Of a stretch of DNA of 64,000 nucleotides, positions 26,431-35,787 are shown piece after piece. The number at the start of each line of letters is the position of its first letter. Position 1 is the stretch's first letter. Made by a program: the position numbers and the translations under genes. Source of the DNA: JANOSH01 sp031415695 (GTDB lineage Bacteria > Actinomycetota > Acidimicrobiia > Acidimicrobiales > Ilumatobacteraceae). The stretch is taken from positions 127,679 to 191,678 of the forward strand of contig JANOSH010000037.1 in NCBI GenBank assembly GCA_031415695.1. The letters run 5' to 3'. The notes beneath the pieces were generated by a model that did no database searches, was not told the origin of the DNA, and saw only the letters and a list, made by a program, of their open reading frames with translations.

Positions 26431-26903
26431 TAGAGCGTCAATGATCCGGGGAACCCATGCTGCCGCCACGCCTCGAACAGCACCACCGCACATGCGTTGG
26501 AAAGATTCAGGCTGCGATTGTTCGGCTGCATTGGGATACGCAACACGTCCTCAGGTGGGAAATCGGCCAACACGTGTGCCGGCATGCCCGACGGTTCATT
26601 TCCGAAAACCAACGCATCGCCCGGCTCAAACGAAACCTCGTCGTAGCGCCTCCGCGTTCCACGACTCGAGAAGGCAAACCGTCGACCAGTACCGAGCGCA
26701 GCCGCACAGGTTCGCCAATCAGGATGCACGAACGACGTGGCCAAGTCGTGATAGTCGAGACCGGCGCGACGCAACAACTTGTCCTCCAGGCTGAACCCCA
26801 GCGGCTCTACCAGATGCAACGTTGCGCCCACGTTTGCGCACAACCGAATTGCGTTGCCGGTATTGGGAGCAATCTGAGGTGCGACAAGCACGAGGTGAAA
26901 CAT
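26430..26903 (-). CDS. trmL: tRNA (cytidine/uridine-34 2'-O)-methyltransferase, TrmL-like
   Basis: A 157-residue SPOUT methyltransferase that modifies the wobble ribose of certain leucine tRNAs using S-adenosylmethionine. The three knot motifs are visible: APQIAPNTGNAIRLCANVGA, LVFGNEPSGMP, and IPMQPNNRSLNLSNACAVVL. Length is normal for TrmL. ATG 26903 (MFHLVLVAPQ) is chosen over a longer open frame to 27011 because families begin at this strand. The acyl-CoA dehydrogenase follows 23 bases downstream on the same strand, an arrangement that seems incidental. Confidence 0.9.
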   Translation of the reverse strand: MFHLVLVAPQIAPNTGNAIRLCANVGATLHLVEPLGFSLEDKLLRRAGLDYHDLATSFVHPDWRTCAAALGTGRRFAFSSRGTRRRYDEVSFEPGDALVFGNEPSGMPAHVLADFPPEDVLRIPMQPNNRSLNLSNACAVVLFEAWRQHGFPGSLTL

Positions 26904-27035
26904 CGACGCCGACGTTATGTGGTGTGCTTGGCCTCCGGTGCAAAATTCGCCGACGTTTTCCCGACAGCACCCGTAACATGATGTGTGGCGAAGTGCTGAC
27001 TCGGTCAGCAAGCAACATCGTTGTGGTAGGTGACG

Positions 27036-28235
27036 CTAGTTCGAGCCGACCCCGACTCTTGCACGCCCACGTGTCGACGTGACGAGCACCCCGACAGCAA
27101 CCGCAGCAACCGCAGCGGCCACGCTGAACGGGAGCTCAACACGTCGATCAAACAACCAGCCGGCAACTGCAGGTCCAATGATTCGTGCCAGCGCCCCAGC
27201 GGATTGTTGGAACCCAAGCGCCTCACCGCGGCGATGCTCGCCTGCATGTTCAGCAACCAGAGCCGACATCGACGGCGCAGCTACACCCTGACCAAAGGCC
27301 AACAATCCGAGGGCCGGACCCAACAGCCACCACGTGGTCGAGGCCGCGAGCGCAGCCATTCCCAATGCCAATACAACCAAACCGATCGGGAGCAAACGGT
27401 TCGAGCCAACCCGGTCGGTGAGCGGCCCGATCAATCCGCCCTGCACGGCTACGAGCACAACGCCCAGCCCCACGAAGACCACCGCAACGGAACCTTCGGT
27501 CAAGCCAAATCGATCCCGACCAAAGCGAGAGAACATGGCCTCAAACGCCGCGAATGCCACGGTCGACAGGAACCCTACGGCGGCGAGGTTCGCCAGCATG
27601 CGCGATGCCGGGCGAAGCGTGCGTCGCCCACATGCGGCCGACGTAGCCACACGACGCCCCCGTGTTTCTGGCAGCCGAACGAGCGCGACCACCCCATTCA
27701 CCAAAGCGATGGCCGCCGCCACAAAGAACGGCAACCGAGTGCCGCCTAGCGACGCCAGACCACCAATCGCCGGGCCCACCACAAATCCAACACCGAACGC
27801 GGCGCCAAGTAAGCCCAGGAGCCGTGCGCGTTGTGCTGGGGGCGCAAGGTCGGTGGCGGCGCTCTGGGCCACGCTCACGCTCGCCCCGGACGCACCGTCG
27901 ATCAAGCGCCCCAGAAACAACACCCACAGCGCGCCCGCGAAACCGGTGATCAGGCTGCCGGCCGCAGTACCAAACAGCGACGCAATGATGACCGGTCTGC
28001 GTCCCACGCGATCGGACAGGCGTCCCAGAATCGGCGACATGACAAACTGAGCGAGAGAGAACGACGCAAACAAAAGACCCGTCTGAAAACCTGAAGCGCC
28101 GAACCTCTCGGCATACAACGGCAAGATTGGCGCCACGATCCCGAATCCGACTAGATCGATAGCGACTGTCGTCCACAGCGTCCAAAACCCAGCCGGCAGC
28201 GGGGTTCGCTCAGGGCGAGGTCTGCGCGGCGACAT
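27036..28235 (-). CDS. MFS multidrug-type transporter (TetA-like)
   Basis: A 399-residue major facilitator with about 12 membrane segments. Motif A after helix 2 reads GRLSDRVGRRPVIIAS, and helix 1 has LVGFGIVAPILPLYAERFG, the pattern of tetracycline/multidrug antiporters. The motif C-like region after helix 5 is GLLGAAFGVGFVVGPAIGG. It most likely exports a toxic small molecule by proton antiport; substrate unknown. It lies upstream of trmL on the same strand with a 132-base gap, so it is probably a separate unit. Confidence 0.85.
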   Translation of the reverse strand: MSPRRPRPERTPLPAGFWTLWTTVAIDLVGFGIVAPILPLYAERFGASGFQTGLLFASFSLAQFVMSPILGRLSDRVGRRPVIIASLFGTAAGSLITGFAGALWVLFLGRLIDGASGASVSVAQSAATDLAPPAQRARLLGLLGAAFGVGFVVGPAIGGLASLGGTRLPFFVAAAIALVNGVVALVRLPETRGRRVATSAACGRRTLRPASRMLANLAAVGFLSTVAFAAFEAMFSRFGRDRFGLTEGSVAVVFVGLGVVLVAVQGGLIGPLTDRVGSNRLLPIGLVVLALGMAALAASTTWWLLGPALGLLAFGQGVAAPSMSALVAEHAGEHRRGEALGFQQSAGALARIIGPAVAGWLFDRRVELPFSVAAAVAAVAVGVLVTSTRGRARVGVGSN

Positions 28236-28294
28236 GACCGCACAGCCTCATCCCCGGCTACCCCTCAGCGCAATTCTTCACCCAGCGGCCATGT

Positions 28295-28357
28295 GCGCAA
28301 CAGTTGCGGAAACGGCCGACCCTGGCCCGGCGGAATGCGCAACAGTTGCGGAAACGG
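28295..28357 (+). repeat. Family A paired repeat, locus 1
   Basis: Two copies of a 21-bp unit, GCGCAACAGTTGCGGAAACGG, start at 28295 and 28337, a 42-bp period, with a G/C-rich 21-base spacer. Each unit contains the palindrome CGCAACAGTTGCG. The same paired layout, with GCGCAACTGTTGCGGAAATGG and a spacer alike at about 15 of 21 bases, occurs at 48857-48919. Both lie between genes. It looks like a dispersed intergenic element of REP type. Confidence 0.8.
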
Positions 28358-28370
28358 TGGAAATGGATAG

Positions 28371-29738
28371 CTAGGCGCGGTGGAGCTTGGTTCCGTCCTT
28401 GGTGTTTTCGACCACCCAGCCCGCCGTCATCAGTTCGGCCCGCACGGCGTCGGCCGTGGCCCAATCCTTTGCAGCTCGGGCCGCGTCGAGTCCAGCAGCC
28501 TGAGCCGCAATATCGGCCGGTACGACGTCGTAATCGCGCAGTATCAGCCCGAACGCTGTGCAGATCTCGTGCAATGCCGCAACCTGGCCCGCCGCCTGCG
28601 CAAAGGCGCGTTCGTCGAGCATGGAGTTGGCCCGGGTAACGGTCTCGAACATGAGCGCGGTGGCCGCCGGAGTGTCGAGATCGTTGTCCATATACAGCCG
28701 AAACTCGGCGAGCACCTGTGCATCGGGCGATACGACGGGAAGCTGAGACGCGCCAGCACGACGGGCCAACGCGTCGAGGCGGGCAAGAGACCGCTCGGAC
28801 GATTCGATGTTGTCGAGCACCACCGTTACCGGTGACCGATAGTGGGTTTGCAAGAGCACCATTCGGTAGGCCCGAGGGTCGTACTGATCGACGAGGTCGA
28901 GCAGGTTGGCGACGTTCCCAAGGCTTTTGGACATCTTTTCGCCCGACGTATCGACGACGAACCCGTTGTGCATCCAGTGATTAGCGAACGGCCGACCCAG
29001 AGCCACCGCCTGGGCGCGCTCGTTCTCGTGATGCGGGAAACGAAGATCCTGTCCGCCGGTGTGCAGGTCGAAACCTTCTCCAAGAATCTGCAGTGCCATC
29101 ACAACGCACTCCGAGTGCCAACCCGGGCGACCATCACCCCACGGCGACGGCCACGACGGCTCGCCCGGCTTGGTGAATTTCCACAACACAAAATCGGACG
29201 GGTGCCGTTTATCGTCGGCACCGACGACCACCCGGTCGCCGCCACCGGCGAGCATCTCGTCGAGCGACTGGTGGGCCAGCAAGCCGTAGCCGGGTACGGA
29301 TTCGACCGACAGGTAGATGCCATCGGGCGTGACGTAGCCCGAATCGAGCGCCATCAATTGGCCGATCATGTCGACCATCTCATCGACATACTCGGTGGCA
29401 TGCGGCGTGTGGGTCGGGCGCGCCACATTGAGCGCATCCATTGCCTTCCACCACATTTTCTCGCAACGCTCGACGATCTCTTGCCACGGCTTACCCTCGG
29501 CCTCGGCTCGATTGATGATGTTGTCCTCGATGTCGGTGACGTTCGAAACAAACTGCACATCGAGCCCGGTCCAGGCCAAGTACCGACGCAAAATGTCGTA
29601 CGTGAGGGTCATGCGACCGTGGCCCAGGTGAGGGGGCGCGTACACAGTTGGGCCGCACACATAAATGCTGACCTTGCCGGGCTCGCGAAGCGCAAGTTCA
29701 CGCGTGTCACCAGTGGCCGAGTCGTACAAATGAAGCAT
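28371..29738 (-). CDS. cysS: Cysteine-tRNA ligase
   Basis: A 455-residue class I aminoacyl-tRNA synthetase charging tRNA-Cys. The HIGH-type motif is PPHLGHGRMTL, and zinc ligands are in YVCGPTVY, PGWHSECVV and PHHENER. KMSKS appears as GEKMSKSLGN. The C-terminal DALR-like helical domain and the anticodon-binding tail (GTKLHRA) are present. The related mycothiol enzyme MshC is shorter and lacks this tail, so CysS is preferred. It is divergent from valS with 56 bases between the chosen starts. Confidence 0.92.
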   Translation of the reverse strand: MLHLYDSATGDTRELALREPGKVSIYVCGPTVYAPPHLGHGRMTLTYDILRRYLAWTGLDVQFVSNVTDIEDNIINRAEAEGKPWQEIVERCEKMWWKAMDALNVARPTHTPHATEYVDEMVDMIGQLMALDSGYVTPDGIYLSVESVPGYGLLAHQSLDEMLAGGGDRVVVGADDKRHPSDFVLWKFTKPGEPSWPSPWGDGRPGWHSECVVMALQILGEGFDLHTGGQDLRFPHHENERAQAVALGRPFANHWMHNGFVVDTSGEKMSKSLGNVANLLDLVDQYDPRAYRMVLLQTHYRSPVTVVLDNIESSERSLARLDALARRAGASQLPVVSPDAQVLAEFRLYMDNDLDTPAATALMFETVTRANSMLDERAFAQAAGQVAALHEICTAFGLILRDYDVVPADIAAQAAGLDAARAAKDWATADAVRAELMTAGWVVENTKDGTKLHRA

Positions 29739-29794
29739 CCGGGAAGGATAAAGGATCGGTGACGATGCCCGCGGCGAGATACCGTGTACGCCTT

Positions 29795-32347
29795 ATGGCT
29801 GCAATCCCGGACAAACCCTCGCTCGACGGCATCGAGACGCCACTCATCGAGCGTTGGGAGCGCGACGGCACGTATCGGTTCGACCGATCCGCCACTCGTG
29901 ACCAAGTGTTCGCTATAGACACCCCGCCGCCCACCGTGTCGGGCAGTCTGCATGTTGGGCACGTGTTCAGCTACACCCAAACTGACACGGTGGCCCGCTA
30001 TCAGCGCATGATCGGCAAGAAGGTTTTCTACCCAATCGGGTGGGATGACAATGGCCTAGCCACAGAACGCCGCGTGCAGAACTTCTATAGCGTCAGGTGC
30101 GATTCGTCGCTTGCCTACGAGCCGGGTTACCAACCTCCGTTCCGCGGCGACGCACCCAAGGGCACCCAGGAAATCCCTGTGAGCCGACCCAACTTCGTCG
30201 AGTTGTGCAAGGAACTCGTCGCCCAAGACGAAGCGGTGTTCGAAGACCTTTTCCGCCGGCTCGGGCTGTCGTTCGATTGGTCGTATCTGTATACGACCAT
30301 CGGCGACCATTGCATCCGCACCTCACAACAGGCTTTCCTGCGGAATCTGGCCCGAGGCGAGGCGTACCTGCAAGAAGCACCGACGCAGTGGGATGTCGAC
30401 TACCGCACCGCGGTGGCCCAAGCCGAGATGGAAGACCGCGAAATGCCGGGCGCCTACCATCTGATCGCGTTTGCCCGCACCGACGGCTTAGGCGACGTAA
30501 CCATCGACACCACTCGACCCGAACTCCTCGCAGCATGCGTCGCTCTTGTTGCTCATCCCACCGACGAGCGGTACCAACCGTTGTTTGGCACCACGGTTCG
30601 CACACCGTTGTTCGACGTGGAAGTACCCATCGTGGCCCATCACCTTGCTGATCCCGAAAAGGGTACGGGCATCGCTATGATTTGTACGTTCGGCGATACC
30701 ACCGACATCACCTGGTGGCGCGAACTCAACCTGCCCACGCGCCCCATCGTGGGATGGGATGGGCGCCTTCTGAGCGCCGAACGAGAGTGGATCACCACTG
30801 CCGCCGGGCAGGGCGCTTACGGCGAACTCGCAGGGAAGTCCGTCAAGCAAGCGCAGGCCAAAATTGTCGAACTTCTTACTAGTTCGGGAGCGCTACATGA
30901 CGACATCCGTCCCATCAAGCATCCGGTGAAGTTCTACGAACGCGGCGATCGCCCGCTCGAGATCGTAACGACGCGCCAGTGGTACATCCGCAACGGGGGC
31001 CGGGCCGCCGACATAAACGAGGCGCTACGAGCGCGCGGCCGGGAACTCACGTTCTACCCGAACCACATGTGGCACCGATACGACAACTGGGTCGAGAACC
31101 TGGCCGGCGATTGGCTCATTTCTCGCCAGCGGTTCTTTGGCGTGCCGTTCCCCGTGTGGTATGCGCTCGACGCCGAAGGTGTACCTCTACACGACGCGCC
31201 GATCGTTCCCGATGAAGCCGACTTACCGATTGATCCCTCGACCGAAACACCCCCCGGTTTCACAGCAGATCAACGCGGCCGGCCCGGTGGTTTTATCGGC
31301 GATCCCGACATCATGGACACGTGGGCGACGTCGTCGCTGACGCCCGAGATCGCCGGACACTGGGTCGACGACCCCGACCTGTTCGCCCGCGTGTTCCCGA
31401 TGGACATTCGGGCACAAGCTCACGACATCATCCGCACCTGGTTGTTCGCGACGGTCGTGCGTTCTCACCACGAATTCGCTTCGTTGCCATTCAAGGGCGC
31501 AACGCTGTCGGGCTGGATCCTGGACCCCGACCGCAAGAAGATGTCGAAATCCAAGGGCAACGTTGTGACGCCCATGCATCTACTCGAGCAGTACGGGTCC
31601 GACGCTGTCCGATACTGGGCCGCCAATGCGCGGCTCGGTACCGATACGGCGTTCGACGAAGGGCAGATGAAGATCGGCCGAAAGCTCTCGAACAAGCTGC
31701 TCAACGCCGCAAAGTTCGTGCTGAGCTTCCCGCCTATCGGGGGCGGTGTTGCGATCGACGACCCCGTTGACCTGTCGATGATTGCGAAGCTCGATGCCGT
31801 CATTGTCGAGGCAACGACGGCGTTCGAGGCAATGGACTACGCCCGAGCGTTGGAACGCACCGAGTCGTTGTTCTGGTGGTTCTGCGACGATTACATCGAG
31901 CTCGTCAAAGCCCGCGGCTACGAAGGTGACGGCTCGGCGCTCAAGTCGTTGCGTTACGCGCTTCACGCGTTCCTGCGATTGTTTGCACCGTTCCTCCCCT
32001 TCGCTACCGAAGAAGTGTGGGGCTGGTGGCAGCAGGGATCCGTCCATAACGCAACCTGGCCCACGGTCAGCGGGCTCGAAGGCGATCCGGCCATCCTCGA
32101 CGCTGCCGGCTTCGTGCTCGCTCAGATCCGCGGCGCAAAAACCACTGCCAAGGTGTCCCAAAAGGCCGCCGTTGCCTTGGTGGAAATTGCCGCCACCCAA
32201 GCGTTCCTCGATACCGTCGACCCCGCCACCGACGACATCTCGACTGCCGGGACCGTGGCGCGCTATCGGCTCATCGAAACCGACAGCGATCCGGTCGTCA
32301 ACGTGGTGCTTGAACCCACTCAGGTTTCAAGCGGCGCGTCCGGCTGA
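29795..32347 (+). CDS. valS: Valine-tRNA ligase, short form
   Basis: An 850-residue class I synthetase. HIGH appears as TVSGSLHVGHVFSYTQTD and KMSKS as DRKKMSKSKGN. The editing domain contains TIDTTRPELLAACVALVAHP. GWDDNGLATERRVQNFY is diagnostic of the ValS branch. It lacks the long C-terminal coiled-coil arm of the E. coli type, which is normal in the compact ValS found in some actinobacteria. ATG 29795 (MAAIPDKPSLDGIE) is favoured over a GTG at 29759. Its last 28 bases overlap the convergent MscS gene. Confidence 0.92.
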   Translation: MAAIPDKPSLDGIETPLIERWERDGTYRFDRSATRDQVFAIDTPPPTVSGSLHVGHVFSYTQTDTVARYQRMIGKKVFYPIGWDDNGLATERRVQNFYSVRCDSSLAYEPGYQPPFRGDAPKGTQEIPVSRPNFVELCKELVAQDEAVFEDLFRRLGLSFDWSYLYTTIGDHCIRTSQQAFLRNLARGEAYLQEAPTQWDVDYRTAVAQAEMEDREMPGAYHLIAFARTDGLGDVTIDTTRPELLAACVALVAHPTDERYQPLFGTTVRTPLFDVEVPIVAHHLADPEKGTGIAMICTFGDTTDITWWRELNLPTRPIVGWDGRLLSAEREWITTAAGQGAYGELAGKSVKQAQAKIVELLTSSGALHDDIRPIKHPVKFYERGDRPLEIVTTRQWYIRNGGRAADINEALRARGRELTFYPNHMWHRYDNWVENLAGDWLISRQRFFGVPFPVWYALDAEGVPLHDAPIVPDEADLPIDPSTETPPGFTADQRGRPGGFIGDPDIMDTWATSSLTPEIAGHWVDDPDLFARVFPMDIRAQAHDIIRTWLFATVVRSHHEFASLPFKGATLSGWILDPDRKKMSKSKGNVVTPMHLLEQYGSDAVRYWAANARLGTDTAFDEGQMKIGRKLSNKLLNAAKFVLSFPPIGGGVAIDDPVDLSMIAKLDAVIVEATTAFEAMDYARALERTESLFWWFCDDYIELVKARGYEGDGSALKSLRYALHAFLRLFAPFLPFATEEVWGWWQQGSVHNATWPTVSGLEGDPAILDAAGFVLAQIRGAKTTAKVSQKAAVALVEIAATQAFLDTVDPATDDISTAGTVARYRLIETDSDPVVNVVLEPTQVSSGASG

Positions 32348-33129
32348 GTCGACACCACAATCGTTGTTGTGGAACCAGCCGGCACGCTCGGCAGGCGCTC
32401 GTCTCGGTAGGCATCGGCAATAGCGGCCCGCAGCGCACGACGGCGGGCAAACTGCTCGCCGGGAGGAGTGCGCGCAACGACGCGCAGGACGAATCGATCA
32501 TCGGCCAATTCCTGAACCCCGACCACCTCACCGCCGTACGGCTCGACCACCGCCAACAGCACCGCTGTCGTAGCCGTGACGTCGGCGGTGAGGGGAAAAC
32601 CGACGTCTAGAACGGCGTTGGCGAATTCCTGTGTGAGGTTCGCGACCCGAACGATCTGCCCGTTCGGGACCCACCAGACACGGCCCTCCGAATCACGGAG
32701 GCGGGTGGATCGCAAGGTGACGTTTTCGACCGTTCCCGTGGCATGACCGAGGTCGACAACATCTCCCACGCCGTACTGGTCCTCGGCCAACACAAAGAAC
32801 CCGGCAATGACGTCTCGCACCATTGTCTGGGCGCCGAAGGCCAACGCGCCGCCGACGATGGTTGCTGTGGCCACGAAGGCTCCGAGCTTGACTCCAAGCT
32901 CGGACATAACGGTCATCAGGGCAATGATCCATATGGCGGCAACGAGTGTCGACTTGAGAGCCGCGCTGAGCGTCCGACCCCGCTGATCGAGTCGGGCGCG
33001 GTCTCGAACGACCGGAATCCGGGCGACAGCGCGCCTGATCACTCGGCCGGCTAGCACGGTCGCAATCAACGCAAGAACCACAACGGCGAGAATTCGCCCG
33101 GCCATTGGGACGTCAAACCTGTCGAACAC
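32320..33129 (-). CDS. Small-conductance mechanosensitive channel (MscS family)
   Basis: A 269-residue membrane channel that opens under osmotic stress. Two N-terminal helices (VVVLALIATVLAGRVI and ALKSTLVAAIWIIALMTVMS) precede a Gly/Ala-rich pore helix (LGAFVATATIVGGALAFGAQ). The beta domain carries DVVDLGHATGTVENVTLR and WVPNGQIVRVANLT, the usual MscS signatures. It is smaller than MscS of E. coli but complete. Convergent with valS with a 28-base overlap, and divergent from the LCP gene. Confidence 0.88.
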   Translation of the reverse strand: MFDRFDVPMAGRILAVVVLALIATVLAGRVIRRAVARIPVVRDRARLDQRGRTLSAALKSTLVAAIWIIALMTVMSELGVKLGAFVATATIVGGALAFGAQTMVRDVIAGFFVLAEDQYGVGDVVDLGHATGTVENVTLRSTRLRDSEGRVWWVPNGQIVRVANLTQEFANAVLDVGFPLTADVTATTAVLLAVVEPYGGEVVGVQELADDRFVLRVVARTPPGEQFARRRALRAAIADAYRDERLPSVPAGSTTTIVVSTQPDAPLET

Positions 33130-33190
33130 GGTCGAGACGGTACACCGGCGACACCCGCAACGGCTGTCTTGGTACTAGCGTTCCACAGCC

Positions 33191-34459
33191 ATGCTGAAGC
33201 GGGAGAGGCAGCACCTAACAAAGCGAATGCGCCGCACCTGGCCTCAACGCGCTGTGCTTCTGCTTGGCACCGGCGTCTTTGCCGGCTGTCTACTCGGCGG
33301 TGCAGGTATCTGGTACGGCAACGGTCGGCTCGGCCAGATTCAACGCGTCGATATTCGCACCGCTGCTGGCACCCAGATCACCACGACCTCCACAACCGTC
33401 GTTGGTCGAAGTACAACCACCGAAGAGCCGGTTCCGGAAGGAACCATTACTGCCAAGAATTTCCTTATCGTCGGAAGCGATAGCCGTGAATGCATCGAAC
33501 CCGACTCCCCCTTCGCCGGCGCGTTCTTGGCCGGGGGCGATACTGGATACAACTCCGACAGCATCATGATGATTCGCGTCGACCCCACCTCTTCCCAGGC
33601 AGCGTTGCTGTCGTTCCCGCGAGATCTCTGGGTGAAGCTGCCGGGTACCAACGCCAGCGGCAAGATAAACTCGGTCTACAGCCCCGGCAACCCAAGCCGT
33701 CTGGTTCAGGCAATCGAGCTGAACTTCAAAGTGAAAGTCGATCACTACATCGACGTCGACTTTTGCGCATTCAAGGACATCGTCGACGCCGTGGGCGGAG
33801 TCTCGGTGCCATTTGCGTATCTCACTCGCGATACCCACACTGGTCTCGACGTGGCAGCGGGTTGCCACAAGTTCGCGGGTGATGAAGCCCTCGCCTATGT
33901 CAGGTCTCGGTACTACGAGTACTTCGACACAAAAGCAAAGTCATGGATCTCGGACCTCGATTCGGACTATGGGCGTATCGCACGCCAGCAGGACTTCATT
34001 CGCCGCGCCATGTACCGCGCCATCGATTCAGGAGCCCGAAGTCCTGCCACCAGCCGCAAGCTGCTGAATGCTGCATTGAAGCGCGTCAAGGTCGATCGCG
34101 AGCTCACGGTCAACGATATGTTGCTGCTCGTGTCGAAGCTTCGAAACTTCGACCCGGCCCGCCTGAAGACCTACCGCTACGACGGCCCGTTTGGTGATCG
34201 GGCGGGGCAATCCGTGGTGCTACCGGCCGAAGGCTACGGCCCGAATGTTGCCATCCTTGCGCTGTTTCGCGGCGAGGTTCGTCTGGATGACTCTCCGTTC
34301 GCGGCCGACCTTCCAACCGGGTCATCGTCAACGAGCTCATCGACATCGCCCCCAACAACAAGTGCACTATCCGGGTCGTCGACCACCACAACCGCGGTCA
34401 TTCGGATCAACGATAACCGCAAGGGCGTCGCACCTCCCGACGACCCGTCATGTCGGTAG
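33191..34459 (+). CDS. LytR-CpsA-Psr (LCP) family cell-wall ligase
   Basis: A 422-residue type II membrane protein. A basic start (MLKRERQHLTKRMRRTWPQR) leads to one membrane helix (about 20-45), then a Thr-rich linker. The LCP domain (about 90-300) has NFLIVGSDSRE, GGDTGYNSDSIMMIRVDP, LLSFPRDLWVKLP and YVRSRY with the conserved arginines. These enzymes attach undecaprenyl-linked glycopolymers to peptidoglycan outside the membrane. The C-terminal tail is Ser/Thr-rich and disordered. It appears monocistronic. Confidence 0.88.
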   Translation: MLKRERQHLTKRMRRTWPQRAVLLLGTGVFAGCLLGGAGIWYGNGRLGQIQRVDIRTAAGTQITTTSTTVVGRSTTTEEPVPEGTITAKNFLIVGSDSRECIEPDSPFAGAFLAGGDTGYNSDSIMMIRVDPTSSQAALLSFPRDLWVKLPGTNASGKINSVYSPGNPSRLVQAIELNFKVKVDHYIDVDFCAFKDIVDAVGGVSVPFAYLTRDTHTGLDVAAGCHKFAGDEALAYVRSRYYEYFDTKAKSWISDLDSDYGRIARQQDFIRRAMYRAIDSGARSPATSRKLLNAALKRVKVDRELTVNDMLLLVSKLRNFDPARLKTYRYDGPFGDRAGQSVVLPAEGYGPNVAILALFRGEVRLDDSPFAADLPTGSSSTSSSTSPPTTSALSGSSTTTTAVIRINDNRKGVAPPDDPSCR

Positions 34460-34520
34460 TGGCGACCGCATTCTCCCACCTGTGAAGAGAATCGCCCGGT
34501 CGCGTGTAGGGATCTGCCCA

Positions 34521-34550
34521 TAAAAACGCCCCTCTGAGACCTCAAAGGCG
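34521..34550 (-). terminator. Terminator downstream of the fix operon
   Basis: Read on the minus strand, an imperfect stem (CGCC and TGAG pairing with CTCA and GGCG at 34527-34550) is followed by TTTTTA (complement of 34521-34526). It lies 118 bases past the fixA stop and is the first terminator-like structure after the operon. Confidence 0.6.
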
Positions 34551-34667
34551 CATCTGATACCGGAATCGGGGCGGAATTGGCCTTTGCGGTGGGAGACGAC
34601 CGTTTTGCAGGACCAAAACCAGATTCTCCACCATCATGGCGGCCCTTGGCCATGACAGTCTTGAAGG

Positions 34668-35489
34668 CTAATCAGCTTCGGGTAGATAGCCCCACTCTGC
34701 GAGCTTGGCCACGATGAGGTCGGCCGCTTCCGCCGGTGCGAGGTGCACCGGTGCTGATCGGGTGGTGGCGGGCCCGGAAACCACAGCGCGCACGCGGTCA
34801 AACGGTGACAGCCCAACCGGCCCGGCGAGCTCGCGTGCCCGGGGCCTGAACGGGCGTCGCCCGTGCACCTGCCGGTTGATGAAGCCGTCAGCGCGCACGA
34901 CTTCAATGGGATGCCGGCCCGACTCAACGACCCCATTAAGACCAGCCCGTCGTAGCCGAGTCGTCGACCCTTCGACGCTCAGCACCGCCCGAGATGTCAC
35001 TTCCAGTCGTTCACGACGACCGCCGTCCAGCCTGCGCACAACGTTGAGTTGCGACTCCAGACCAACGTCGATGGCCACAAGGCCGAGCGCTTGAACACTG
35101 TCGAGCTCAGCTGCCACAAAGGCGGGCACGGACCCCGATCCGCGATCAACGCTGTAGTCACCGCACATCACTACAGACGATTCGCGTATCGCCGATGCAA
35201 GACCGACTGCGACCGCGGCTGACGTGGCTTCCGGGTTCATGTCGACGCGAACTAAGCGTTCGACGCCGAACATGCCCGCCATTCGAAGCGCACCGTTGGA
35301 CGACAACCCTCCGGCGGTAACCGCCACTATCGGCTCGTGCCACGCATCGCTGAGCCGTAAGGCCCACTCGAGCGCCGCTTCGTCGGCAGCCGACAAACCG
35401 TACTCCTGCTCCGAGGTCGAGACTCGGCCGGTAAGTGGGTCAACCTCGACTCGAAGCGGAACCCATTTCAAACAGACGGCAATGGCCAT
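34668..35489 (-). CDS. fixA: Electron transfer flavoprotein beta subunit, FixA-like
   Basis: A 273-residue ETF beta-subunit homologue, last gene of a four-gene operon. ATG 35489 (MAIAVCLKWVPLRVEVDP) matches family N-termini and follows the fixX stop by one base. ADEAALEWALRLSD is the usual ETF-beta early motif, and GDYSVDRGSGSVPAFVAAEL replaces the AMP-binding loop. Location with FixB, FixC and FixX implies an electron-bifurcating or quinone-linked complex rather than the ordinary ETF encoded at 46-48 kb. Confidence 0.8.
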   Translation of the reverse strand: MAIAVCLKWVPLRVEVDPLTGRVSTSEQEYGLSAADEAALEWALRLSDAWHEPIVAVTAGGLSSNGALRMAGMFGVERLVRVDMNPEATSAAVAVGLASAIRESSVVMCGDYSVDRGSGSVPAFVAAELDSVQALGLVAIDVGLESQLNVVRRLDGGRRERLEVTSRAVLSVEGSTTRLRRAGLNGVVESGRHPIEVVRADGFINRQVHGRRPFRPRARELAGPVGLSPFDRVRAVVSGPATTRSAPVHLAPAEAADLIVAKLAEWGYLPEAD

Positions 35490-35490
35490 G

Positions 35491-35787
35491 TCAGGTGCGA
35501 CGGAACACGACGCCGTGCCCACCTTCGGGGTACGCCCAGGTAACGGCGCCTTCCACGTTGCACACGATGTAGCAGCTTCCGCATTCAAAGCACTGCTCGT
35601 AGTTGAACACGATGCCGCCATCGGAGGTCGGCACAAACAGATTGGCTGGGCACGCCGAGATACAGCCACGTACGGAACAGTCCTGACACTTCGCACCGTC
35701 GACGGTGATGTGTGCGTTCGGCGAGACGTCGAACCGAACGGTGGCCATTCGATCGGTAAAGGCCACAGGTGACCAGTTCGTACTCAT
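35491..35787 (-). CDS. fixX: FixX-like ferredoxin
   Basis: A 98-residue ferredoxin-like protein. Cysteines occur in KCQDCSVRGCISACP and in EQCFECGSCYIVCN; the second cluster-type motif is complete (CxxCxxC), the first resembles the degenerate FixX arrangement. It likely passes electrons between ETF and the FixC flavoprotein. ATG 35787 shares an ATGA overlap with the fixC stop, showing translational coupling. The ending EGGHGVVF is typical of FixX. Confidence 0.85.
   Translation of the reverse strand: MSTNWSPVAFTDRMATVRFDVSPNAHITVDGAKCQDCSVRGCISACPANLFVPTSDGGIVFNYEQCFECGSCYIVCNVEGAVTWAYPEGGHGVVFRRT

Noticed and set aside
28842..29762. 306-residue plus-strand open frame opposite cysS
   Set aside because: cysS is unambiguous on the minus strand, and the plus translation has no recognisable domain.
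35490..35696. N-terminal extension of fixA to 35696
   Set aside because: It would overlap fixX almost fully; the ETF-beta fold begins at MAIAVCLKW (35489).
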